NCBI GenBank assembly: GCA_030374765.1
Contig: JARGXX010000099.1
Coordinates: forward strand, 2,418,001 to 2,482,000
Source: Agarophyton chilense
Lineage: Eukaryota; Rhodophyta; Florideophyceae; Gracilariales; Gracilariaceae
Length of the DNA stretch: 64,000 nucleotides
Direction of reading: 5' to 3'
In this document: in pieces, positions 20,981 through 33,013 of the stretch
Layout: every line of letters starts with the position of its first letter
Position numbering within the stretch: position 1 is the first letter of the stretch
Program-made: the position numbers and the translations under genes
Notes under the pieces: generated by a model
What the model saw: the letters and a program-made list of their open reading frames with translations, nothing else
The model's database searches: none
What the model was told of the DNA's origin: nothing

Positions 20981-22250
20981 TCTCTCATAGCTCGAATTTC
21001 AACCCGACATTTTATACAACGCTTCTTTATTCCGATTTAAATTTATCGCTTGTTATTCTTCAATATCCTCCTTTAACTCAATTAATTAGACAATGTCTCT
21101 CGGTTTTCTACATTATTCAACGTCTGACTATTCTTCATATGAGCTACTTTGATCATAATGATCGCTCCGTCTTCTTGTTTCGTCGCAAACAACAAAACAG
21201 TCGTTTTCATAAGCAATTAATTGTTTCTAGAGTTTTTATCATGACAAAGTAAAATTCGGTTTACTTTAAAACTATTAACAAAAAATATTGTTTTTAAAAA
21301 GACGATTTTTGTCTTTCTGAAAAGATTAGTTTTTGTTAGTCGATGTAAAGCCTATTTGGAACAATTTTTGTTGGATGAAAGAGCTTTCCTGTATGAATTA
21401 AAGAAATATAGGTGGTTTTTGATATTTGAAAGATTTCTGCTTCATTCAGTTTTTTTTGACAATTCTCATCCAAACATAATTTTTATTAACTCTGTTATCG
21501 GTGGGAAACTTAGCCTTAGAAAAATACGCAGCGTGAAATTGAGATTTTTAGTTTTTTTGTTTCAATCCATCATCTTTTCACTACGTTATCGTCTTCAATG
21601 GTTGAATCATAATCATTTTCATTCTAAATATTTTACTGATAATGGACGCTCTCTATAATTGAGATTGATTTAGCATATTATCTTTACATATAAGATTTAA
21701 ATGTACCTTTTGTCGTTTTAACTGCCTTTTTTATTTTCTATAGTGTCTAAATATCTCTTTTGCAATTATTTTTGACAATACACACAGAAAAGCTTCTCTT
21801 TTGCTTTCTAGTTTTATTGATTCCCTCTTTGGAGCCTAAATGAAAGTGTAGTCTATAGATTGGGAAACTGTTGAGTCAATTGTTGTCTGGTTTGTATTTG
21901 ATGGCAGGAAGACGACTTCATTTCTGACCATAGGCAACTGTGGTAGTTTACCATGAAAAAAACCTCTTTGAAACTTCGGAATAATTTCAACCATTAACAA
22001 GGCATCCGTATCAATGCTAGCAGCCAGTGTAAGAATCTGATCGTACAGGTTTTTGCCTCAAGACGATGTTTAGTAGTTTTGTATGTGTTTGTGATTCTCT
22101 TGGAGAAACAGCGTATCAACTTTTCAAAATGTTTCGTCATCTTCAATTTTAGAACATGCTTTCGAATTCAAATCGTCTACATCGAACATACAGGCTGTAT
22201 TGCGAGTATCAAATATTTCGGATATAGTCCAGTCAAAGGAGCTTTTTTGA
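20981..22250. other. AT-rich gene desert at the repeat border
   Basis: Base composition drops to mostly A/T with long T and A runs. The longest ORF (21356-21658, 100 aa, Phe/Ile/Leu-rich) reads like translated AT-rich noncoding DNA and has no recognised domain. No organelle gene is recognised. It separates the gene block from element A. Confidence 0.5.
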
Positions 22251-22912
22251 TGTAGTTATCTTTTTTATTCTACAATTGTCCGAATGCCGATGGAATATTT
22301 TTCGTTTAAGTACGATGATACTCATAGGTGAGTGCAAGAGCTGAGATGAAGCTATGAAGCGGCATCGCGCAGATAGCCAGCGAGGTGGCGTATTACACGT
22401 GGGATCTCGGTCTGACATGATGTATCCGATTCGACCCTTTGTAGGGAATTACTGGATTGGCAACGGCGCATATAGTGGATAGCCACGTGACAACGAATTC
22501 TACCCTTTGTAGACGGAAGCCCATTTAGATCTAGTTATCCCGTCCTGTAGAGGGGTTGATTGGCTAACCAAGTTTATATTTAGATATAATTATGAGCTGC
22601 GTTCACCCCTGTGCACAGTATAGATGGGAGAAGGGGGAGCGCCGACTCCAAAGTAAATGAGACAACAACGGGTTTACAAAATATCTTGTTTCTTGTTCAG
22701 GATTCCTTAACCAAAGATCCGGACGAGCTACAACAAGTAGCTATCCGTTCCATAGTATCAACCACCCTAATTGGCGAGTTGGGCCTTACAATTCCCATTC
22801 TAGCTCGATAGTGTTGTGCTCTACCACATCTTCCCCTTAGCCGCAAGCACCCATTGTGCAGCCCCGAACACTGTCGCAGGTGTCTGCTCTCTCCGTTAGA
22901 GCGGAATCTACA
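22251..22912 (+). repeat. 5' LTR of element A
   Basis: 662 bp, begins TGTAGTTATC, ends GGAATCTACA. It aligns along its full length with 40414-41064, with many substitutions (for example both carry GAAGCTATGAAGCGGCATCG and TGTCGCAGGTGTCTGCTCT). Confidence 0.85.
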
Positions 22913-24970
22913 AGTAGTCTCCGGTAACTACGCTGTCGTATTCAATTGAAGACCTCAATTTTTCGTCTCCGAACATTGGATTTGTTCGGAATGCCGAAAA
23001 AAAAGACCCAGTCTAATACAGGGGCCCCAGGTCCTTCAGACCCACGTCCGCGACCGAGGCTCGCGTCATCTACACAAGCCGTAAAGCGACTATACCGTCA
23101 GGCGATGACACGCTCTCGTTCGGTGACCGATAGACGCGATCTCTCGGATGTACCCACGCCCGTGGAGTTGGCGATTGAACCAACCACGGATGCCGATGGT
23201 TCCCATAATGAACCTAGAGACCAACAGGTCGTAACCCCTGTTGGAGAAAATGATTTACGCGCTCAGGTGCTTAGTCTCAAATCTGAATCAAACGCCTATC
23301 GTCAGCGAATCATTTGATTGGAATCGTAGATTACGGTCATTACCGATGATGTTGAGCGCTTGCGCCGAGAACAAGGCGTACTCGCTCGTCGAGAAGAAAG
23401 GAACCCGATATCCGCGGTTGTGAGAACCCTGCGATAGGGTTTGAACCAAGTAATGGAAAGTCATAGTAATGCTCCGGAGGCTTTACCAGGCCTGGAAGTT
23501 AGTGTTGAGTAAATCCTCACTCGAGTTAAAACTCTTCTGGAACGCCTGGAGGCAGTAGTGAATGCGCAGACTACAGCTACCCAAGTTGCGAGAGACGAAA
23601 ATGAAATCTCCTTGAAAGAAGAGCGTTCGAAGAAATCAAAGTCAAGACGTGGCAAGAAGCGAAAGTCAAAGCTAGACACAAGTGATGATTCATCGAGATC
23701 GGAGGATGTGAACTCCAGTTCTGACGAGTCTAAGTCGCCGAATACGTCCACTGACGATTCCAGTGATGATGATCATCGTAGTTCCCGTGATAGGAAGAGG
23801 AACACGTCCTCTTGGCTATTACGGAAGAAAAATCCTAAACACAAGCGTCTCAGGCCACTTCCTTGGACGAATCCGTTGTATTGGAAGGTCCTGGACTACA
23901 GGTATTATCGTTTAAAGAGAGGAGAAGAGAAGCGATCGGGTCGCGAAACCGTAATGATTAAGGACCACATTAAGCGGTTGAAGATTGGACTGAATGATCT
24001 AGTATTTGATGAAAAAACGCCCATCCTCGTTATCGAGTTCCTTACTCATTTCGATGCCGAGGCGGACACCTTAAAAATGAGTGAACCTCAAGCTTAGGTT
24101 TCATTATTACATTTCTTAACGGGTTTTGCGTCCGAGAAATATTGTTCCGTTTGTGGATCCCTGACAGCTGACGAAGGAGGTGTAACATCCTGGCTGGAGG
24201 CAGTGCAGTACTTACTGCGAAGCTATGCGACATCGAAGGCAATCCGATAGAATATCCGGGATCTTCGTGATGTAACCCAGAAACCTGATGAGGTAGAAGC
24301 AGAGTACAGCTCGAGGCTTCACAAAATAGCCACGTGCTGTGGAAACGTTCACTCAACGGAGGACAAGATTACCTTGTTCATCGAGGGGCTCGATCCCACT
24401 TTCAGATCGCTAGTGGCTCCATTTCGATAGAAGTATGAAAGAACCCTATTTCTGGAGTTGGTTCAGTTTGGGCAAGCTGAAGGTGACGCGGTAAGAGTTT
24501 GCAGAGTTACGCGGAACACCACAACGCTTGGTGCATCCAAAGCAGATGAAAGACTTAAACAAGCCGCGCAATTCACTCGAAAGGTGTTACACCTGGAATC
24601 TCCAGTTGACTCTCGATAGTCATCGATTGTTGGACTCGATAACCAATGGCAACACGATGCTATTAACCTTACGGATTATTGGCACTCATCGGTGCCCACA
24701 GAGGATCTACCTCGCTCAGAATCTCAGTAGGAAGAAGCTCTAATGGCTATGGAGGGCAGACGCCCAGCACCCCGTGCAAACATGAAACCCCCGGATGGAG
24801 GTTTCAAGAATGAAAAACCTGGATGAGAGGAAACGCGGACAGCATATCGATCACAATCGATGTCGGCAGAACGCCTTGAAGCGTTAATATGCTATCTGTA
24901 CAATGGCAGTCATCATATGTCTTCAGAATGTACCCTTCCGGCAAAGTAATTAGTTCGCGTCCTCAAGAAT
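22913..24970 (+). pseudogene. Element A gag pseudogene
   Basis: Broken frames at 22993-23317, 23558-24097 and after. The Met at 22993 starts MPKKKTQSNTGAPGPSDPRP, as in gag N-termini. A Lys/Ser/Asp-rich middle follows. Then comes a capsid-like stretch, with DHIKRLKIGLNDLVFDE and PILVIEFLTHFDAEADTLKM, that parallels the gag of element C (KDYIKRLSIILQKREF, PILVLDFLARFVQEADIL). At least five in-frame stops occur. A degraded Cys-rich zinc-knuckle area lies near 24890-24945. Confidence 0.75.
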
Positions 24971-25448
24971 TACGAGACTCTCTCAGTGAAGGAAGAACCC
25001 GAGTCCCGGCTGGTACCTATTAAAAGGTGAAAGCATGGCTCAGCTACCATCCTGGACTTCAATCTGGAGCTCCAGTAATTCATAACACTGAAGCACCACA
25101 GGTTATTACGCAAGTTGGAAGCAACGCCCCAAGGGCGAACGACCCGCCTCAGTCGGGAAACTACGTGAAGAAACCCCTAGAGGGTCGGCCATATTCCATC
25201 GCGTAAAGCCGACCAGGGAGTACTCGCCTCCTTGTCCCTGCGCTTGGAGACCCAAGGTCCTGATGAGGACTCATCATCTTCCATCGAGCGAATTGAATCC
25301 GTTCGTTGGAAAGCGAGTACAGTTTGACTGTGAACTTAAACGTCCTTTGAGAATTTATACTTGTCCGTCGAAAAGGGAAAACTTTATTATGTGAATGTAG
25401 AAGAGGAACTATAAAGTTTATGACGACATCGGCTCAGACAAGGATTTA

Positions 25449-26595
25449 TTGATCCGCCGCCTGACAGTCCTTGATACAGGCGCCGGACCGAACTTTATTT
25501 GGATATCCGAACTAGGACCCACCGACCAGGAACGAATTCGTTACGCTCCGTTTCAGGATATCCGAGATGCTTATGGAAATGCAATGAGAACACTTGGAAC
25601 ATTGAAGTTGGTCGTTCGACTCGGACAATTTTTAGTGAGGAAGAAGTTTATTGTCTGCAAGTCACTGGCCGCACTAGTTGTTCTGGGGTGTCATTATTGG
25701 GACAGAGTTGTCGAAGCAATCCGCTCTCGGGGTCGACTAGTCACGTTAGACGATGGCTCGACAGTGCTCATAGTGAGAAGACCACTACGAAGAGTCCCTA
25801 CATCTGCTCCACTTCCACCCTCAATAAAATACGAGTTGGCTCGAGGTCGTCCATCACCAAATATTCGTGTGTCGAAACCTACAGTGTTAGAGGCTCAATC
25901 CCAAACCTAGGTACAAATGATAACACAACGACACGGTCTCGTGGTGATCCAGCCTAATGCAGCTATGTACGAGCATCGAGGACTTCTCGCAGCGAATGGA
26001 ATTGCTCAAGTTGAACCGGACAAACCCTTCCGAAATCTCATTAGTAACTTTACCGATAACGATTATCGTCTACCGAAGAATCAGATCGTTGCAGCTGCTC
26101 TGCCGCACCCTATAGCAGTGGTTATGAGTCGTGTCTCTACCGCAGAAGTGCTAGGGGTTTCTGATGTGTCAAACAAGTCAACTGGCGCACACGAAACTCC
26201 CAGAGAGCAGTCGCAAACGACAGACGAATGGAAGGACCCAGACAAGCTGGTAGAAGAACTCGTTCTCGAAAATGTTTCCGAAGGATATAAGGGAAGAATC
26301 AAACAAATGTTGAAAAGGTATGCGTCTATGTGGAGTGGGAAACTAGGGGAGATGTCCGCCACAGAACATCATATTGATATTATTCGGGGATCTCGTCCCA
26401 TTTCTCAGCCACATTACAGAACAGGACCGCAAACTCGTCAGATCGAGGAGGACAACGTTTCCAAGATGCTCGAAGAGGGAATAATAGAAGCAGCACAATC
26501 TGCTTGGGCTTCACCTGTTGTGTTAGTACCAAAACCTGATGGTTCTTTACGATTCTGCGTCGACTACCGGAAACTCAACGCAGTTACGATACGGG
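25449..26595 (+). pseudogene. Element A pol, part 1: protease and start of reverse transcriptase
   Basis: A frame from 25449 carries the aspartic protease motif VLDTGAGPNFIW. After a stop at 25908-25910 another frame carries the RT entry, with EHHIDIIRGSRPISQPHYRT and then SAWASPVVLVPKPDGSLRFC followed by VDYRKLNAVTIR. The sequence then stops abruptly at the solo LTR inserted at 26596. Homologous to element C pol residues about 85-490. Confidence 0.8.
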
Positions 26596-27515
26596 TGTGG
26601 AGCAAAACCCGGCGACGGGAAGTGCTCTCAAGGTGTTCGAAGCCTTGCTCCCTGGGGGAGGCTGACTCAGAGACAGAGCCCTCCGTTCCACCCGTAGTGT
26701 GGGGTGTAACTCCCACGGAGGATTCCGGCAGTACCGACGGAGGTGAGGGGTAGAAACCGTTGGATCGGGAATAGGTATGGGTATCCCAAAGAATGGGGGA
26801 AAATCCGGCGAAGAGGAAAAACGGGGCGAGGGTCGGGCACTAACAGGCACCGGACCCGAGAACCAGAAAAGGGGCGAAAGAACAAAAGAAACCCAATACA
26901 GGGGCGAAAACCTGTCCTCGAAAGGAAACACAAAAAGCACGCAACAAGTAAGCAGAACCCCCACGGGGTATCGTGCACGCAGGTCGTCTGAGCGGTCCCA
27001 AGGGGGTGGTTGCACGGAACCCAAACGTGGGCACTCTCCAAGTGGAGTCGTGTCCCTACGCAGGCGTTACTAACCAGAGCCCGTTCCGGGTTGTAAGGCC
27101 GAAACGATGGCGACGAAGAACCTCTAAAGGTATCGAAGACCAACCTTGGTTACCATTTACTCTGAGCTTCGGACTGTCAGATCTCATCTCCCTAAGTAAG
27201 GCCCACTAACTAAACTCTACAGTAGTGCACACCTGCTCGGGGCCATACACGTGGAGATCCCACTGTCAGGGCCCAAAAGTCCAACGTTCTAACAAATATC
27301 CGAAAATCGGTGCCAAATTAAGCCACGTGTATCACGGGGCCAATCCAACCATGGGCCATCCGAATCTTCCCTTCATAGGCGAACTCTAACCAGAAAACAG
27401 TGCCATCTCAGCACACCTTAGAGGGGATCATAGTCATAACCCTCGGAGGGTTCAATCCTCATTCTATGAGTTGCATCTTCAAGTATCCGCTAACTGGGCG
27501 TTGCTCTACAACGGG
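26591..27515 (-). mobile_element. Solo LTR of the C family in element A, TSD ACGGG
   Basis: The LTR is 26596-27510 (915 bp, minus orientation). On the plus strand it opens TGTGGAGCAAAACCC and closes GTTGCTCTACA. It is flanked by ACGGG on both sides (26591-26595 and 27511-27515). It is colinear with the 914-bp LTRs of element C. Removing it restores the RT reading frame of element A (TIR then DTYSLPRMDECIDSLG). Confidence 0.93.
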
Positions 27516-27584
27516 ATACCTATTCACTGCCTCGCATGGACGAGTGTATAGACAGCTTAGGCAATGTGAGCGTGTTCACCACGT
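27511..27584 (+). pseudogene. Element A RT fragment between two insertions
   Basis: 74 bp encode DTYSLPRMDECIDSLGNVSV then FTT, the RT segment that follows VTIR in this family. The frame is cut at 27584 by the DNA transposon and resumes at about 36470 with FDAKTGYWQVPVAG. Confidence 0.85.
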
Positions 27585-27734
27585 CTGTGTTCTCGGAATG
27601 CAAATAAGAACTCCATGCATCTTAGTGTTTTGACCATTTAATGCAGTTTATTCTGCATTTGCAGTTTACTGGTCACTTTTGACCGCTCTAGGTGGAGATC
27701 TATACCAAGGCAGTCGTCAGTACCTTCTACCTCC

Positions 27735-28190
27735 TTACTGGCCCTTTTGCTTACTAGGCTCCAGCGTTCCACCGGGAGGGTATTTGAGGTTGAAGAAGTC
27801 CACCACCGCATTCTCAACCTCGTCCATCTCCCCACTGCTCAAGTTCCTCACACTCGGCTGCCCCACCACACACACATTCCCACCCTTCTTCTCCACATCC
27901 TTACCAACCCTCCTCTTCTTCACCCGACTCTCTCCAACTTCTCCCCCTTTCCATTCCTCTCTCCCCTTCTTCATCCCAGCCGGCTCCCCGCGTCTCCCTG
28001 GCGTCACCGGCGACCCTTTCGCTCTCCCCCTCTCCTCTCCCACCTCCTTCAACACCTTCCGCGCACCCCAAATCTCCCCTACCCCTTACATGTGCACTTC
28101 CAACACTTTCACACGCCTCTTCAGTTCCTCATTCGCCCTCCACAGCTTCCCCATCTCCAGCCCCATCGAGTCGCAGCACACCCCTGGCGG
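27735..28190 (-). pseudogene. Transposase C-terminal segment (displaced by the repeat cluster)
   Basis: Read on the minus strand: a coiled-coil start (MGLEMGKLWRANEELKRRVK), an in-frame TAA, then GVGEIWGARKVLKEVGEERG. A Lys/Gly/Arg-rich basic stretch follows, ending near SGEMDEVENAVVDFFNLKYP. Same strand and codon style (C/G-rich, few stops) as the main transposase ORF. Taken as its C-terminal part or a second transposon ORF. Confidence 0.5.
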
Positions 28191-28740
28191 CCCACAAATG
28201 GCCAGAATGGTGTCCTTACAACATGTTGGTGAATTGTCGGCCGACAGTGGTGGGCTACGACTTCATCGGTGGAACGATGAAGTCGCAAGGCACCCCTGTC
28301 GGCCGACAAATACGCCATAACATCACGCATGATGCGTTTCTGAGATGTTGGTCGACTGTCAGCCGACAGAGGTGCGCGGGGACTTCATCGGAACCGCCGA
28401 TGAAGTCAGAGCGCACCTCTGTCGGCCGACAGAATGCACCGTGTACACCTGGGTGTCCAAAAAATTAGAAAATTATATGTATTATGTCGGCTGACAGTCG
28501 ACCAACATCTCAAAAACGCATCATGCGTGATGATATGGCGTATTTGTCGGCCGACAGGGGTGCCCTGCGACTTCATTGGTCCACCGATGAAGTCGCAGCA
28601 CACCTCTGTCGGTCGACATAATACATATACTTTTGGAAGGCCCAGGTGTACACGGGGCACTCTGACGGCCGACAGAGGTGCGCTCCGACTTCATCGGGGG
28701 TCCCGATGAAGTCCTCGCGTACCTCTGTCGGCCGTCTCCA
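28190..28740. repeat. Array of nested palindromic (foldback/MITE-like) units
   Basis: Four units share the plan TGTCGGCCGACA - GACTTCATCGG - short loop - CCGATGAAGTC - TGTCGGCCGACA, at about 28231-28310, 28350-28435, 28540-28620 and 28665-28735. A larger palindrome runs from GTGTACACCTGGG (about 28440) to CCCAGGTGTACAC (about 28655), and AACATCTCAGAAACGCATCA has its complement on the other side. No transposase is encoded here. The units could extrude as cruciforms. Confidence 0.8.
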
Positions 28741-28754
28741 ACTACTAAAGCACA

Positions 28755-28799
<45 letters not shown>
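28755..28799. repeat. (TG)n microsatellite 1
   Basis: About 20 TG units preceded by CACATGTT and followed by CGCTG. The same flanks occur at the other two (TG)n tracts. Confidence 0.95.
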
Positions 28800-28800
<1 letters not shown>

Positions 28801-28980
28801 GCTGCTTGTGATACAAATGGACCACTTGGACGCGGAACAAGAGTGCCATGGCATGGGATTGGTCAACGGCGACACACGTGTAACACATGACCAATAGCGT
28901 GCCGTGGCACTAGGCTGGGCGGAAGTACAGTGCTGAGAGTCACACATGTGTAAAATTTGACCAATTTCGTGCCGTTGCAC

Positions 28981-29330
28981 ACCTTGCTCCGGGATAGCTC
29001 TAAGAGCAAAGGTTTCTACCCTGCTCCGGGACAGCTCCAAGAGCAGGGTTTCCCACCCCGCTCCAGGACGAGTCCAGAGAACAGAGTTTTTCCACCATGC
29101 TGTGGGACAAGTGCAAGAGCACGGTTGTTGCATCCCGCTTCGGGACAAGTAGAAGAGCAGAGGGTTTTCACCCCGCTCCAGGACAAGCCCAGAGAGAAAA
29201 GTTTCTAACACACTGCGAGTGAGTGCAAAAGTGCAACAGCACGGTTTTTGAATCCCGCTTCGGGACAATTCGAAGAGCAGGGGGGGTTGTCACCCCGCTC
29301 CAGGACAAGCCCAGAGAGAAGAGTTCCTGA
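28981..29330. repeat. Minisatellite array 1 (about 40-bp unit)
   Basis: At least eight degenerate units of the form CCCGCTCCGGGAC, a short AG-rich spacer, GAGCAGGGTTT, then CCAC. Units differ at many positions, with GCTTCGGGACAA as a variant. Confidence 0.85.
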
Positions 29331-30714
29331 CACACAGCGTTTGAGTGCAATGGCGCCTTACTGCGCGCTTACCGCTGGACACAAAATTGCGCACATGGGC
29401 GCTGCAAGCAAAGTCCAAAGAGCATGGCTTTTCACACAGAGCACGGTTCCTCCCACAGAGCACGGTTTCTCACATCTTGCCTATGAGTGAAACGGCGCCT
29501 CATTGCGCGCTTACCGCTGGGCTCATCATCCAGCTCATAAGCGCTGCGAGAATGAGCTTTTAGGGTGATTGTCGGTTTGAACGAGGTACACCATGACAGG
29601 TCCACGGACACAAACCGAATTCCTTGCGCAATTGTGCCGAATATACCTTCAATCGAAGCAGCTAAAGTTTTGAGAGGACAACAGCGTGACCATGCAGCCG
29701 TAAGACCAAAAAATGAAACGGCAGAACAGACTAAAAAGAGCAGGTGACGCAATGGAAAGAGAGCCAGAAAACAAGGTGCAAATAGAATCATTACAAAGCG
29801 ACAGACAAGATTCGAGAGTGAAAAACAGAGTTGTTCTCAAAGTAGAGAATGTAAAACCCAGAAATAGCGCTCGCGCGTAAACGGAGGTTTTGAATACACT
29901 CAGCGCGAAATCTGTCATTCTTGATCAATTTTTAAGCTGATAAAGAGAATCATGTTAAATTTTCTGCATAAGGTGGACATTTAGAACAGAGATATGAATA
30001 GGGCAATATATATTAAGCGGAACAAAAGACAATCAGTCTATCTAATTACGGTTAGCCACAAGTTCGTACAAAGGACAGCGTTTTTGCTTGGCGAGAAATC
30101 CCTACGAGCCTAGAAACTATACGTTTCCAGTTTTCGTCTTAAACCTTTCCCCTGACTACCAATATCGTACAGGGGAAATCGTTTGGTTGAAGGGTTGAGT
30201 TCTTTTTTAAGATAACTGCTTTTCTCACGGCTTTCTCTATGTAACTCTTTCCCGTAGTACATTTCAACCTCAAAATATGCGTGAAAAGCGGTGACAGAAA
30301 ATTATTTCGTGTAGGCTTTCCAGAAATTTTGCCCTGAAAACGTCTTGGATACAAAATCGTAGAGGATGACATTTTGTTTCTTTCACAGTCTTCCTTTGCC
30401 TCTGTTAATCTTATGAACTAGCCATCTACGTGCAATAGCATCTTACTGCGTGCTTACCGCTGGGCACAAAATTGCGCACATGGGCGTTGCAAGCAAAGTC
30501 TGAAGATCACGGGTTCTCACACAGAGCACGGTTCCTCACAAAGAGAACGGTTTCTCACATCTTGCGTATGAATGACACGGCGCGTCATTGTACAAGGTGG
30601 TTCTAATTTACAAACTCTACAAACTACTTTCAAAGCTTTTTCTCAACATATGTAAACTGTCAAACGCGTGCAAAGCACGCTACGGAGCCGCTCGTCTCCA
30701 ACTACTAAAGCACA

Positions 30715-30716
<2 letters not shown>

Positions 30717-30753
<37 letters not shown>
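30717..30753. repeat. (TG)n microsatellite 2
   Basis: About 17 TG units with the flanks of tract 1 (CACATGTT before, CGCTG after). Marks the start of repeat-cluster copy 2. Confidence 0.95.
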
Positions 30754-30754
<1 letters not shown>

Positions 30755-30939
30755 GCTGCGTGTGATACGAATGGGCCACTTGGCCGCGGAACAAGAGTGC
30801 CATGGCATAGGATTGGTCAACAGCGACACACGTGTAACAGTTGACCAATAGCGTGCCGTGGCACTCGGATGTGCGGAAGAACAGTGCTGAGGGTGACACC
30901 TGTGTATTATTTGACCAATCGCGTGCCGTTGCACACCTT

Positions 30940-31125
30940 GCTCTGGGACAACTCCAAGAGCAGGGTTTTCTACCCTGCTCCGGGACAGCTCCAAGAGCAG
31001 GGTTTCTTCACCGCGCTCCGGAACGAGTCCAAGAGCAGGGTTTCTCCACCCCGCTCCGGAACGAGTTTAAGAGCAGGGTTTTTCCACCCCGCTCCAGGAG
31101 AAATGCAGAGAGCAGGGTTTCTCAC
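30940..31125. repeat. Minisatellite array 2
   Basis: Four to five units of the same minisatellite as at 28981-29330 (GCTCCGGGACAGCTCCAAGA and variants), in repeat-cluster copy 2. Confidence 0.85.
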
Positions 31126-32088
31126 ACACCGCGTATGACTGCAATGACGCCTCATTCCACGCCCACTGCTGGACACACAGTTGCAAACACTTTCGGTACT
31201 GCGGGAAATTTAGATGGGAACGCGGTGAGACGTCCACAGGCACCAACGTGGTTTTTTGACGCTATCATGCGAAGCTCACAGAAGGCAACAGTGCAAGCGT
31301 GCTGCTGTACGACGAAGAGCTGAAACTTCAGAACAGGCCGAAGAACGCAGGTGTCGCAACCAAGAATGGGCTAGAATTCGGCGCGCATGACAAACAAACA
31401 CCCACTGCGTTTGAGTGCAATGACGCCTCACTGCGCGCCTACCGCTAGGCACACAATTGCGCACGTGGGCGCTGCGAGTCAAGTCAAAAAAGCACGTTTT
31501 CTCACGCAAAGCATGGTTTTTTACACAAAGCACGGTTCGTCACGCAAAGCACGGGTTTTCAAATTTTGCGTATGAGTGAAACGGCGCCTCATTGCGCGCT
31601 TACCTCTGAGCTCATCATCGGGCTCATGGGCGCTGCAAGAGTAAGCTTACAGGGTGTGAATGGGTTTGAACGAGGTACGCCATGACATGTCCATGCACAC
31701 AAACTGGACGTCTTGCGCAAATATGCCGAACATACCGTTAATCGATGCAACTGAAGCTTTGAGAAGACAATAGCGTGACCAAGCAGCTGTTAGACGAAAA
31801 AATGAATCGGTAGAACAGACGGAAAAGCGCAGGTGACGCAATGGAAAGCGAGAGAGGAAAAGAGGGCGACATAGGACCACTACAAGGAGACAGACAAGAT
31901 TCGAGAGTGAGAAACAGAGTTGATCTCAAAGTGGAGAGCGTGAACCCCAGAAAGAGCGCTAGCGCGTAAGTGGAGGTGTTGAATACACTCAGTGGGAAAG
32001 CTGCCATTCTTGATCATTATTTTAAGCTGAAGAAAGGATTCATGTTAATGTTTCTACGAAACATGGACATTTTAAAGAGACATACGAA

Positions 32089-33013
32089 TTGGGTGTAAAG
32101 AAACGCCTAGTTAGGTGATACTTGAAGATGCAACTCATAGAATGAGGATTGAACCCTCCGAGGGTTATGACTATGATCCCCTCTAAGGTGTGCTGAGATG
32201 GCACTGTTCTCTGGTTAGAGTTCGCCTATGAAGGGAAGATTCGGATGGCCCATGGTTGGATTGGCCCCGTGATACACGTGGCTTAATTTGGCACCGATTT
32301 TCGGATATTTGTTAGAACGTTGGACTTTTGGGCCCTGATAGTGGGATCTCCACGTGTATGGCCCCGAGCAGGTGTGCACTACTGTAGAGTTTAGTTAGTG
32401 GGCCCTACTTAGGGAGATGAGATCTGACAGTCCGAAGCTCAGAGTAAATGGTAACCAAGGTTGGTCTTCGATACCTTTAGAGGTTCTTCGTCGCCATCAA
32501 TTCGGCCTTACAACCCGGAACGGGCTCTGGTGAGCAACGCCTGCGTAGGGACACGACTCCACTTGGAGAGTGCCCACGTTTGGGTTCCGTGCAACCACCC
32601 CCTTGGGACCGCTCAGACGACCTGCGTGCACGATACCCCGTGGGGGTTCTGCTTACTTGTTGCGTGCTTTTTGTGTTTCCTTTCGAGGACAGGTTTTCGC
32701 CCCTGTATTGGGTTTCTTTTGTTCTTTCGCCCCTTTTCTGGTTCTCGGGTCCGGTGCCTGTTAGTGCCCAACCCTCGCCCCGTTTTTCCTCTTCGCCGGA
32801 TTTTCCCCCATTCTTTGGGATACCCATACCCATTCCCGATCCAACGGTTTCTACCTTTCACCTCCATCGGTACTGCCGGAATCCCCCGTGGGAGTTACAC
32901 CCCACACTACGGGTGGAACAGAGGGCTCTGTCTCTGAGTCTGCCTCCCCCAGGGAGCAAGGCTTCGAACACCTTGAGAGCACTTCCCGTCGCCGGGTTTT
33001 GCTCCACATTGGG
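32089..33013 (+). mobile_element. Solo LTR of the C family in the repeat cluster, TSD TTGGG
   Basis: The LTR is 32094-33008 (915 bp, plus orientation). It opens TGTAAAGAAACGCC and closes GGTTTTGCTCCACA, flanked on both sides by TTGGG (32089-32093, 33009-33013). Colinear with the LTRs of element C. It splits repeat-cluster copy 2, so it arrived after the cluster. Confidence 0.93.

Noticed and set aside
21356..21658. Organelle-derived or plasmid gene in the AT-rich segment
   Set aside because: The Phe/Ile-rich product matches no organelle protein I know and fits chance translation of AT-rich DNA.
28981..29330. CRISPR-like array
   Set aside because: Repeats are degenerate with no unique spacers, in a eukaryotic repeat cluster; it is a minisatellite.
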